Source: JABJMC01 sp964459205
GTDB taxonomy: Bacteria > Patescibacteriota > Gracilibacteria > UBA1369 > UBA12473
Length of the DNA stretch: 30,178 nt
Assembly (NCBI GenBank): GCA_964459205.1
Contig: CAYWKJ010000013.1
Coordinates: 1 to 30,178 of the forward strand
Direction of reading: 5' to 3'
In this document: piece by piece, positions 23,501 to 30,178 of the stretch
How positions within the stretch are numbered: the first letter of the stretch is position 1
Layout: every line of letters starts with the position of its first letter
Program-made: the position numbers and the translations under genes
The notes under the pieces: generated by a model
Told to the model about the DNA's origin: nothing
What the model saw: only the letters and a program-made list of their open reading frames with translations
Database searches by the model: none

Positions 23501-23575
23501 TGGCTGGGGCGCAGGGATTCGAACCCCGGAATGCATGGACCAAAACCATGTGCCTTACCACTTGGCGACGCCCCA
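23501..23575 (-). tRNA. tRNA-Gln (anticodon TTG)
   Basis: 75 bases including an encoded CCA. The acceptor stem is TGGGGCG/CGCCCCA, the D arm GCCAAGTGGTAAGGC, the anticodon arm CATGG-TTTTGGT-CCATG with anticodon UUG, and the T arm CGGGG-TTCGAAT-CCCTG with one G-U pair. A 5' U at position 1 and a short variable loop suit tRNA-Gln. The 3' end is duplicated downstream. Confidence 0.97.
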
Positions 23576-23592
23576 GTAATGAATTCGTAAAT

Positions 23593-23620
23593 ATTCTATC
23601 GATTTGGGCGAATTTGTCTA
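23593..23620 (-). promoter_or_regulatory. Promoter of tRNA-Gln
   Basis: Minus strand: TAGACA (23615-23620), a 16-bp spacer and TAGAAT (23593-23598), ending 17 bases before the mature 5' end. Confidence 0.5.
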
Positions 23621-23634
23621 TGTTTTTTTAAACT

Positions 23635-23662
23635 AAAAGCCCCCCTGGCGGGGAGCTTTTTC
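23635..23662 (-). terminator. Terminator after the 23680-24522 gene
   Basis: AAAAGCCCCCC and GGGGAGCTTTT form a ten-pair stem with one mismatch and a small loop, with T-runs on both strands. It separates the orphan gene from tRNA-Gln. Confidence 0.75.
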
Positions 23663-23679
23663 GCCTTTTATTGCTAATG

Positions 23680-24522
23680 CTAGCCAACTAATTTGACCAT
23701 TGCATCTTGTCCCCTATCCAATGCTATACGCTCTGGGCCGGTTAATCTTGCATCTGGCTTACGACATACATACAGACGGACTTGTAACCCCTGGCCATCC
23801 TCGCTAAGCGTAACTTGCCCGCTCAAATCACACTTATCAGTTAAATCATAATCTCCTGCCGTTATACTTTCTACAAACCCATCTGCTCCTAGAATTTCAC
23901 TGAATTCATAATCTAGCTCTCTTGCAAATCTCGCGGCCCACATTTCTCCGATTACGTCCTCATGGTTTGTAGGTAATTCGAATGAACCTTCGGCTGGGAT
24001 GGTAATGGGCGTTGCTGTTGCCGGATTAAATGCCTCCCTGGGAAGTGCTGCTTGTATTGATTCAAGTGCGATTGTACGCATTTCATCACTTCTCTCTCTA
24101 CCAACATTTCTAACTGCAAAATCAGCTAGAACTTCTAATACTCTTTCCACTGTCCACGAAGTGTCCTCTTCATCAAGGTTGTCAACTGCATCCATTAATA
24201 AATCCTGCAAATGGATGTCAAATTCAGAATACTCGCCTCTCGGAATAGTCTCTAAATAATCGCTTTCATAAAACCCTTTAACGCCTCCTTGCTGTACTGC
24301 CTGATAAGCGGCAATTCCACCACGATCTACATCTGCATAGGCCTCTCTATTAATACCTTGAAATAAGCGCTCTTGTAGAACTCGGCCAATTGTCTCACTA
24401 AGTTCCACGACTTCTCCATCTGCTGGTAAAACAATATCGCTAGCTCTAACTGGGCCATCGCGATCAATTGTAGTTTGATTCGCGGGATCATAGTCTGGCC
24501 CTGGAATAATTGTCTGTTTCAT
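23680..24522 (-). CDS. Hypothetical soluble protein
   Basis: A 280-residue acidic protein with no signal peptide or membrane helix. The first 40 residues are extended and Pro/Asp-rich (MKQTIIPGPDYDPANQ..), the middle is helical (FDIHLQDLLMDAVDNLDEED.., VERVLEVLADFAVRNVGRERS), and a C-terminal part looks beta-rich (CDLSGQVTLSEDGQGLQVRLYVCRKPDARL) with two Cys. No catalytic motif or family recognised. It stands alone, with its own promoter and terminator, divergent from polX. It ends six codons past GPERIALDRGQDA. Confidence 0.72.
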   Translation of the reverse strand: MKQTIIPGPDYDPANQTTIDRDGPVRASDIVLPADGEVVELSETIGRVLQERLFQGINREAYADVDRGGIAAYQAVQQGGVKGFYESDYLETIPRGEYSEFDIHLQDLLMDAVDNLDEEDTSWTVERVLEVLADFAVRNVGRERSDEMRTIALESIQAALPREAFNPATATPITIPAEGSFELPTNHEDVIGEMWAARFARELDYEFSEILGADGFVESITAGDYDLTDKCDLSGQVTLSEDGQGLQVRLYVCRKPDARLTGPERIALDRGQDAMVKLVG

Positions 24523-24552
24523 AGAATGTGATTTTATTTGTACGAAGATAAA

Positions 24553-24580
24553 ACTGTATCATTTATATTTCTTTTGTCCA
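24553..24580 (-). promoter_or_regulatory. Promoter for the 23680-24522 gene
   Basis: Minus strand: TGGACA (24575-24580), a 16-bp spacer and TACAGT (24553-24558), leaving a leader of about 24 bases ending ATCACATTCT. Confidence 0.5.
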
Positions 24581-24616
24581 GGACTTTTTTACTGCTGTTT
24601 TTTTGGGAGTTAAAAA

Positions 24617-24625
24617 TGTTACAAT
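24617..24625 (+). promoter_or_regulatory. Extended -10 promoter of polX (leaderless)
   Basis: TGtTACAAT has its hexamer at 24620-24625. Six bases (CTATCT) separate it from ATG 24632, so transcription should start at the A of the start codon. The -35 is weak. Confidence 0.6.
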
Positions 24626-24631
24626 CTATCT

Positions 24632-26326
24632 ATGGAAAATCAGCGTGTAGCGCAAATATTTCAGGAGATAGGAGACGTTTTGGAGCTTAAAGGCGAAAAC
24701 CGATTTCGCTATCTTTCTTATCATCGGGCCGCGCAAACAATTACCAACTTAAGCCAGGATATTCGCAAAATTTATGACAATGGCGAGCTAGAAAAAATTC
24801 CGGGAATTGGGAAAGCCTTGTCTGAAAAAATTGCCGAAATATTAAATACTGGAAAATGTGGCACGCATGAACGACTATTGGCGGAGTTTGATAAGGGGTT
24901 GCTTGAGCTTTTGACGATTCGGGGATTGGGACCTAAAAAAGTTAAAAAGTTTTATGATGAATTAGGCATTGATAATGTGGGAAAATTAAAAGTTGCGGCC
25001 GAAAAAGGCGTGATTGCGGAATTGGATGGTATGGGTGAAAAAAGTCAGGCTGATATCTTAAAAGCGATCGCCGAGCATGAGAAACACATCGAACGATCTC
25101 ATCTGATAACAGCTACTTTATTAGCGGAATTTTTGATTAAATATATGAAGGATTGCCCCGCTGTTAAGCGCGCTGAATATGCCGGAAGTTTGCGCCGCGG
25201 ACGAGAAACTATCGGTGACATCGACATTTTAGCGACGGGCAAGGATCATGCCGCGATTATTGCCCACTTTTTAGCTCATCATGACATCAGTACGGTACTG
25301 GCCCAGGGCGAAACTAAGGCCAGCGTGGTGTTAGAAGGCGGGGTTCAAGTAGATCTGCGTGTGGTGGATGAGGCGAGCTTTGGCGCCGCTCTCTACTACT
25401 TTACGGGCTCCAAAAACCACAACATTGCGACACGTAAACTGGCTATTAAAAAAGGCCTAAAAATTAATGAATATGGTGTTTTTAAGGGAGAGAAATCTAT
25501 AGCTGGTAAAACTGAAAAAGAGATCTTTAAGGTTCTGGGACTCCCCTACATTATTCCGGAACTACGCGAGGATCAGGGTGAAATCAAAGAAAAACTACCA
25601 AAATCAGTGGAGCTCAAAGATATCCGCGGTGATCTTCATTTTCATACTAACTGGAGCGATGGCCGCAATACGCTCGAAGAAATGGTAGCAGCTGCTAAAA
25701 AACTCGGCTACGAATATCTATGTGTGGCCGATCATTCAACCTCGGCCCGAGTGGCGCATGGATTAGATACTGACCGTATTATGGATCAGATTAAACAAGT
25801 GGATGCGCTGAATAAAAAACTGCGTGGGTTTAAGGTGTTTAAGGGTTCGGAGGTGGATATTTTAAGCGATGGTTCATTGGATTATCCAGATGAGATTTTG
25901 AAGCTGCTAGATATTGTGACGGTTTCGGTGCATACCAAATTTACCTTGTCAGCAGCTGAACAAACCGCGCGAATTATTAAGGCGATTTCGAATCCCTATG
26001 TGAATGTTTTGGGTCATCCTACCGGCCGAATTGTGAATCGAAGAGAATCTTATGAAGTTGATATTGTGGAGGTAGCGCGGGCAGCCAAAAAGAATAATGT
26101 TGCCATGGAGATTAATTCCAATTTAAGATTGGATTTAAGTGGGACAAATACGCGCATTGCTAAGGAGCATGGCGTAAAGTTTGTCATTAATACGGATGCG
26201 CACGGCATAGATCAGTTGGCATTAATGAAGTTTGGGGTTATTACCGCCAGACGCGGTTGGCTTGAAAAAAAGGACGTTCTAAATACGTTACCCTTAGAGA
26301 AATTACTAAAACTATTCAAATCATGA
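24632..26326 (+). CDS. polX: Family X DNA polymerase with PHP domain
   Basis: A 564-residue protein, normal for bacterial PolX. Helix-hairpin-helix motifs lie at about 54-62 (EKIPGIGKAL) and 96-102 (IRGLGPKK). The polymerase palm is GSLRRGRETIGDIDIL with Asp196 and Asp198, and a third Asp241 in VQVDLRV. The C-terminal PHP domain starts near 334 (DLHFHTNWSDG) and keeps CVADHS, HTKF, NVLGHPTGR and NTDAHG, which give its metal ligands. It should fill short gaps in base-excision repair, with the PHP domain as a 3'-5' exonuclease or AP endonuclease. The stop is TGA within ATGA shared with rsmE, so the genes are coupled; it is the only UGA stop seen here. Confidence 0.95.
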   Translation: MENQRVAQIFQEIGDVLELKGENRFRYLSYHRAAQTITNLSQDIRKIYDNGELEKIPGIGKALSEKIAEILNTGKCGTHERLLAEFDKGLLELLTIRGLGPKKVKKFYDELGIDNVGKLKVAAEKGVIAELDGMGEKSQADILKAIAEHEKHIERSHLITATLLAEFLIKYMKDCPAVKRAEYAGSLRRGRETIGDIDILATGKDHAAIIAHFLAHHDISTVLAQGETKASVVLEGGVQVDLRVVDEASFGAALYYFTGSKNHNIATRKLAIKKGLKINEYGVFKGEKSIAGKTEKEIFKVLGLPYIIPELREDQGEIKEKLPKSVELKDIRGDLHFHTNWSDGRNTLEEMVAAAKKLGYEYLCVADHSTSARVAHGLDTDRIMDQIKQVDALNKKLRGFKVFKGSEVDILSDGSLDYPDEILKLLDIVTVSVHTKFTLSAAEQTARIIKAISNPYVNVLGHPTGRIVNRRESYEVDIVEVARAAKKNNVAMEINSNLRLDLSGTNTRIAKEHGVKFVINTDAHGIDQLALMKFGVITARRGWLEKKDVLNTLPLEKLLKLFKS

Positions 26327-27081
26327 CCAAAACCCTACACCGCTTTTTTATTTCTCCTGGTGCAATTAAGGACGATCGCGTGGTGATTAGCGACCGCGAA
26401 CAAGTTCATCAAATGACACGCGTTTTGCGAATCCGAGAGGGTGAAAAGATTGTGGTCTTAATTGGTGATGAAAAAGAATACGAGGTTAAGGTCTCGGAAA
26501 TTTCAAAAAAACAAATTACAGGAGAGATTTTGTCGGAACGACCATGCAATGGCGAACTACCATTTACCGTACGACTTTTTCAAGGACTACCTAAACAACC
26601 ATCTAAATTTGAGGAAGTTCTAAAACGCGGGACTGAACTTGGGACAACAGAGTTTTATCCTTTGATTACAGCCAATTGTGAGGTTCAAGAAATACGTAAA
26701 CGTGAGCGTATGGAGCATATTTTAAAAGAGTCGGCTGAACAAAGTGAACGCGGTCAAATACCGGTTTTAGGGCCAGAAATTAAATTTGCAGACGTATTAG
26801 AAGGCGGCTGGCCACCAGGCTTGGAGGCTGAGGTGACGCTGCTGGCTTATGCGCGCGAGGACCGGGCACTACTAAGTGAGGTTCTCGGGAAAATGGGATC
26901 ACCGCGGTCTATAAATATTGTAGTAGGTCCGGAAGGTGGATTTACGGATGATGAGGTCGCGGCCGCACGAAAACAGGCTTTTACAGTTTTTGGCTTAGGG
27001 CCGCGGATTCTTAGAACTGAAACTGCGGGGCCAGCAATTTTAAGCGCACTTTTGCTTGGCTCTTTCTCTAGTCTTAAGTAA
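26323..27081 (+). CDS. rsmE: 16S rRNA m3U1498 methyltransferase
   Basis: A 252-residue SPOUT methyltransferase. The PUA-like N-terminal part has VHQMTRVLRIREGEKI; the knot region has KRGTELGTTEFYPL, ESAEQSERGQIP, VGPEGGFTDDEV and LGPRILRTETAGPAIL, the usual SAM-binding signatures. It should methylate U1498 of 16S rRNA. The ATG overlaps the polX stop by four bases, so translation is coupled. Its own stop TAA forms the first bases of the rsmG -10 element. Confidence 0.95.
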   Translation: MTKTLHRFFISPGAIKDDRVVISDREQVHQMTRVLRIREGEKIVVLIGDEKEYEVKVSEISKKQITGEILSERPCNGELPFTVRLFQGLPKQPSKFEEVLKRGTELGTTEFYPLITANCEVQEIRKRERMEHILKESAEQSERGQIPVLGPEIKFADVLEGGWPPGLEAEVTLLAYAREDRALLSEVLGKMGSPRSINIVVGPEGGFTDDEVAAARKQAFTVFGLGPRILRTETAGPAILSALLLGSFSSLK

Positions 27082-27084
27082 GAT
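27056..27084 (+). promoter_or_regulatory. Promoter of rsmG inside the end of rsmE
   Basis: TTGGCT (27056-27061), a 17-bp spacer and TAAGAT (27079-27084), whose TAA is the rsmE stop codon. ATG 27092 begins seven bases after the -10, predicting a leaderless mRNA. Confidence 0.55.
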
Positions 27085-27091
27085 ATGTGGC

Positions 27092-27751
27092 ATGCAACAA
27101 GAATTCCAATTAGTCGCTTTTATGGACGCCATTGAAAAATGGAATAAAAAGCTGAATCTAATTTCGTTTAAGAGCCGGAAGGAGCTAGACATGAAACATG
27201 TTCGCGATTCCTTGGCACTACTTAGTGTTTTTGATTTGGAGGCAGGCCAACGCGTGCTTGATTTAGGCGCCGGGGGTGGTTTCCCTGGAGTGCCGCTGGC
27301 AATTATGGCCCCAGAAACTGAATTTCTTTTGGTTGACTCAACAACTAAAAAAATGATGGCCGTTCAAGAAATCGCTAATGAACTAGGTTTAGAGAATGTA
27401 AAAACTGTGGCTGACCGAATTGAGACCTTAGCGCATGATGATCTTTATCGCGAGGCTTTTGGATTAGTAGTGGCCCGGGCCTTAGCTCCCTTACCAACTT
27501 TACTTGAATACGCGGCTGGTTTTGTCTGTGTGCACGGCATGTTTGTGGCTTACAAAAGCGCAGATTATGAGTCCGAATTAAAAAAATCAAAAAATGCTAT
27601 TAAAAAGCTTGGTTTTGAATTTATGGGACCAGTTGATTACGCCTTAGATGATGATATGGGTTCACGATCACTCCTAATTTTCCAAAAAAACGAGCCGCTT
27701 AACGACAGATATCCCCGTAAACCGGGCACTCCCAAAAAGAAGCCTCTTTAA
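27092..27751 (+). CDS. rsmG: 16S rRNA m7G527 methyltransferase
   Basis: A 219-residue RsmG (GidB). Motifs are MDAIEKWNKKLNLIS, HVRDSLALLSVFD, the SAM loop VLDLGAGGGFPGVPLAI, LLVDSTTKKMMAVQEIA, VVARALAPLPTLLEYA and the C-terminal NDRYPRKPGTPKKKPL. It methylates G527 of 16S rRNA. The frame runs 12 codons upstream into rsmE, but the ATG at 27092 is where the family begins and where the promoter -10 ends. It finishes one base short of the convergent PiT gene's stop, leaving no room for a classical terminator. Confidence 0.95.
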   Translation: MQQEFQLVAFMDAIEKWNKKLNLISFKSRKELDMKHVRDSLALLSVFDLEAGQRVLDLGAGGGFPGVPLAIMAPETEFLLVDSTTKKMMAVQEIANELGLENVKTVADRIETLAHDDLYREAFGLVVARALAPLPTLLEYAAGFVCVHGMFVAYKSADYESELKKSKNAIKKLGFEFMGPVDYALDDDMGSRSLLIFQKNEPLNDRYPRKPGTPKKKPL

Positions 27752-27752
27752 A

Positions 27753-29285
27753 CTACCAACTAGCCGCGCCATTTGCTTTTTTCTTCTGATCTCTTTTGTC
27801 GTGAATGTGGGCTAGTTTGTAAATCATAAAAATCACTAATAAAACTAATCCAATAAGCCCGTAAATATTGGCAAAATAGAGCACGGTAACAGTAAATCCA
27901 GCCATTAAAATAGCAAAGAAGGCGGTCATGAACCAACCACTAATCACCGTAAAAACACCAGTAATTCGAGAAGGAGCACAATCGCGATCCCAAGCCCCAT
28001 CAGCCAGTGAAGTTCCCATGGCCACCATAAAAGCGACGTAAGTTGTAGAGAGCGGCAATTTGTGAGAAGTCGCGTACGAAATTACCGCCGCCGCCACCAT
28101 TAAGTTCACAGAAGCTCGCATTAAATCAAAAGCAGTTTTTTCTTCTTCATCAGGTTTATGATCCCAACGATGCCCCATCCAAGTCTGTACTCTTTTGGGG
28201 ACTAAAATCAATAATCCTTCATAGAGATAAGTAACTCCTCTAGTTAAGCGACGAGAAAAAGTATTCGCCCCCCAATCCTTAACCGCGTCTTTTTCGTGGC
28301 TCGCCAGATTAATAGAAGTATTAAGCACGGTATTTGCCTTTTTGGAGGTAAAAATAGCAATCATCATTATTGTTCCCGCCCCGGTTAAAACCCAAATTGG
28401 GGTGGGTAATTGATCGGCCAAATCTGATCCTAAATAAGCATGAACACCTCCCACGGAAACTCCAATAAAATTCGCCAAGTCATTTCCAGCAAAAGCAAGG
28501 GCCAATGAACCGGTTCCAATCAAAATAATTACTTTCAAAATATTTACCTTACTCTTAATCAAAATGTACGAAAGCAGTGAAAAAGCTACAAAAGAAACTC
28601 CCAAAACTGTAAGAGTGTTGGCGTTAATCCAATCCTTAACTGCGTCAGTCATAAAAGCGGCGTGTTTACTACCTTTTAACAGAAGGAAAAACATCAAAGA
28701 GGTTAAGGCTGCACCACACCATAAAAACCCATATTTTTGCAGTCTTTTCTTGTAATCAAAAGTAAAAATGAGCCGCGATATAAACTGAACTACTAGCCCA
28801 ATCAAAAAAGCTACGCCAACAGATAACAAAATACCCAAAATAATCTTCATGGCCGAAGAGCTATTAATTGCTTCCCAGGCTCCATCAAAAGTCCCAACTT
28901 TCCAAAAAGCCATAACTAACGCGGCTCCAAAAAGCTCAAAGACAATCGAGACCGTGGTCGAGGTTGGCAAACCAAAAGTGGAATACAAATCCAGCAAAAT
29001 AATATCGGCAATAGCCACCGCCGTGAAAACAATAATCGCCTCCTGCGCCGTAAAAAACGTGGGATGAAAAATCCCTTTCCGAGCCACCTCAATAATTCCA
29101 TCCGAAAAAGTTGCCCCAATCAAAACTCCAATGGAGGCAACAATCAAAATCACCTTACGTGAGGCCGCCTTGGTTGCCACTGCGGAATTCAAAAAATTCA
29201 CCGCATCATTAGTAACTCCAACAAATAAATTCCCAGCTGCCAACGCGATCAAGGCAATGATCGCCAGTAGTTCAAACATTCCCAT
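27753..29285 (-). CDS. PiT-family inorganic phosphate transporter
   Basis: A 510-residue membrane protein with about a dozen helices. The two internal PD001131-type repeats of the family are visible: GVTNDAVNFLNSAVATKAASRKVIL (residues 23-47) and AFAGNDLANFIGVSVGG. The first repeat has VTND where many relatives have GAND. It should import phosphate with H+, Na+ or a metal. The central hydrophilic loop (KKANTVLNTSINLASHEKDAV..DEEEKTAFD) is typical. The short tail is basic (HDKRDQKKKANGAASW). No PhoU-like pit accessory lies beside it. The upstream gap contains two copies of TTGATATCAG and no clear -35/-10 pair. Confidence 0.92.
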   Translation of the reverse strand: MGMFELLAIIALIALAAGNLFVGVTNDAVNFLNSAVATKAASRKVILIVASIGVLIGATFSDGIIEVARKGIFHPTFFTAQEAIIVFTAVAIADIILLDLYSTFGLPTSTTVSIVFELFGAALVMAFWKVGTFDGAWEAINSSSAMKIILGILLSVGVAFLIGLVVQFISRLIFTFDYKKRLQKYGFLWCGAALTSLMFFLLLKGSKHAAFMTDAVKDWINANTLTVLGVSFVAFSLLSYILIKSKVNILKVIILIGTGSLALAFAGNDLANFIGVSVGGVHAYLGSDLADQLPTPIWVLTGAGTIMMIAIFTSKKANTVLNTSINLASHEKDAVKDWGANTFSRRLTRGVTYLYEGLLILVPKRVQTWMGHRWDHKPDEEEKTAFDLMRASVNLMVAAAVISYATSHKLPLSTTYVAFMVAMGTSLADGAWDRDCAPSRITGVFTVISGWFMTAFFAILMAGFTVTVLYFANIYGLIGLVLLVIFMIYKLAHIHDKRDQKKKANGAASW

Positions 29286-29320
29286 AAAATTTTAAATTTA
29301 TTAAATAAAAAAAACTTTCC

Positions 29321-29490
29321 TTGATATCAGAGAGTTTTACTAAATTGACCTATTTTAAGACATAAATGCCTTTGATAAAACTTTTTCTAAAGTACTACAC
29401 AAAGAGATTTATGCTGCTCCATAAGGAGTAGGTTCTAGCTTTTGTCCCGGATATTCGCCGCGTGTCCGCAGCAATTAATTTTGATATCAG
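29321..29490. repeat. Paired TTGATATCAG sites upstream of the PiT gene
   Basis: An identical 10-base site occurs at 29321-29330 and 29481-29490; each contains the palindrome TGATATCA. They lie 36 and 196 bases before the PiT start and might bind a regulator. Confidence 0.35.
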
Positions 29491-29562
29491 GATTTAAATT
29501 CAATATTTCAAAGAGCTTAGTTTGATAATATTCATTTATAGTTTTTTGGAAAGACAAAGAGA

Positions 29563-29592
29563 TTGACGTGCTACTCTTTCATTGAATAGTAA
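29563..29592 (+). promoter_or_regulatory. Candidate promoter for the structured intergenic transcript
   Basis: TTGACG (29563-29568), an 18-bp spacer and TAGTAA (29587-29592). It would start transcription near 29599, within or beside AAAAATCAC, which pairs with GTGATTTTT at 29664-29672. Confidence 0.35.
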
Positions 29593-30175
29593 AAATCACC
29601 CTTCTAGGCTTTCTATTAGTAGTTTTTTGTTTTTATTTTGCTACTCAGAGGTCCCTATGACGAGTGATTTTTGGTGAGGTGATCCTATCCTCGGTTTTTT
29701 GCGCTGCCGTGCTTTGGTTTAGTACACAGGCCTAACCACAGCCGCCTGTTTGACGTGATTTCAAGTTGATCCTTGCGGATCGGTGTGAAAGCACCAGACT
29801 ATTTCTAACGATCGGGAGTCTCTGGTCAAGGAGACTGCCATCACAGAGCAGAGTCGGTGAAGGGAGAAGGAATTTTTGTCATCTTCTCGCCTCGCCGCCT
29901 ACGCTCTGTTAAGCGGTTCCAGTCCGGGAAAGGGATGAACCCGTTTCCTAGAGGTTGGAGATAAGGCTAATCTTTGCGTCCTCCTCATGTTTTCAATTTT
30001 AAGATGAAGTGAAGGAGGGAAAGAGGGCCAAAGGTTTTAAAAGAGCAAGCGTTTAAGAAAGTTTTGTTTTTGTTTTTGTGTTTTGATTTCTGTTTTTGTG
30101 AAATCATGAAATATTACTCCCACATGCAAGAATCGTCAAATTATTGCCCTAGCGTGAATTAGGGGTTGTTTTTTG
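29591..30175 (+). ncRNA. Candidate large structured noncoding RNA
   Basis: The 893 bases after 29285 contain no convincing gene. From 29591 there are many strong pairings: AAAAATCAC/GTGATTTTT (29591-29599/29664-29672); ACAGGC/GCCTGT around a loop whose CTAACC can pair with the upstream GGTTTAG, a possible pseudoknot; GATCC-TTGC-GGATC; GGTGT-GAAA-GCACC, a GNRA tetraloop; AGTCTC/GAGACT; a long arm closed by ACAGAGC/GCTCTGT (29843-29849/29903-29909) with GAGAAG/CTTCTC inside; GGAAAGGG-ATGAA-CCCgTTTCC; and TGATTTC/GAAATCA (30084-30106). It ends at CCCTA/TAGGG followed by a T-run (30147-30175). I cannot match it to RNase P RNA, tmRNA, SRP RNA or 6S RNA. Strand and exact ends are inferred. Confidence 0.45.
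30147..30175 (+). terminator. Possible terminator of the structured transcript
   Basis: CCCTA (30147-30151) pairs with TAGGG (30160-30164) and is followed by GTTGTTTTTTG. The stem is short, so this is weak. Confidence 0.4.
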
Positions 30176-30178
30176 ATT

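Noticed and set aside
24632..27081. Genetic code 25 (UGA read as glycine)
   Set aside because: polX ends at TGA 26324-26326 at its normal family length; reading through would add residues inside rsmE in another frame and soon meet further UGAs. Full-length families elsewhere have no in-frame UGA.
29641..29830. Mg2+ M-box riboswitch, from GGTGAGG..TCCTAT resemblance at 29673-29688
   Set aside because: Only a short stretch matches and the later conserved blocks are not found; the gene it would control lies outside the window.
29590..30175. RNase P RNA, tmRNA, SRP RNA, 6S RNA or a group I intron
   Set aside because: Looked for the conserved cores on both strands. AGTCCGGG and CAGACTA fragments occur but without their partners, so no assignment is made.

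Overview
The window looks like a compact, AT-rich chromosomal segment of a candidate-phyla-radiation (Patescibacteria) bacterium, possibly near the Peregrinibacteria/Gracilibacteria. The assignment is inferred from style: tight gene packing, SLH and FG-GAP surface proteins, many secreted or small orphan proteins, housekeeping genes scattered among accessory ones, and a P-loop/dCMP-deaminase fusion. No rRNA or marker gene settles the lineage. The genetic code is standard. UGA ends polX (TGA 26324-26326) and full-length families contain no in-frame UGA. However, of 26 protein genes 15 end in TAA, 10 in TAG and only one in TGA.

Layout. 1-3024: two convergent surface/secreted proteins, an SLH plus seven-repeat FG-GAP protein cut by the left edge and an exported repeat/GATase-like protein. 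3145-5135: a U32 peptidase-family enzyme with four clustered cysteines, an overlapping monocluster ferredoxin, and ferritin. 5132-8478 (minus strand): a lipoprotein, an orphan cytosolic protein, a holin-like membrane protein, L27 and the P-loop/dCMP deaminase. 8593-10269: an exported M23 (LytM) peptidase. 10266-16083 (minus strand): a membrane orphan, an RND pump and its long coiled-coil adaptor. 16175-18076: an SLC13 transporter with regulatory RCK_C domains. 18136-20936: an RRM protein, a secreted alpha/beta hydrolase, an MsrQ-like heme membrane protein and a repeat-bearing anchored protein. 21120-24522: a DEAD-box helicase, a small membrane protein, tRNA-Gln(UUG) with an odd tRNA-derived element beside it, and an orphan. 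24632-27751: polX-rsmE-rsmG. 27753-29285: a PiT phosphate transporter. 29286-30178: no gene, but an RNA-like, highly structured stretch.

Expression signals are the most distinctive part. Good sigma70-type promoters are common. Several lie so close to the start codon that the mRNA should be leaderless (U32 gene, lipase, the 22920 gene, polX, rsmG). Many other genes have a short leader with a C-rich motif of the form TTTAACCCC/CTAACACCC just before the ATG, in place of a Shine-Dalgarno sequence. At least three convergent gene pairs share a four-base stop-codon overlap.

Main candidates for something undescribed are the C-rich leader/leaderless start architecture, the structured intergenic region at 29590-30175, and the 120-bp element bounded by inverted tRNA-Gln-derived ends at 23327-23459.
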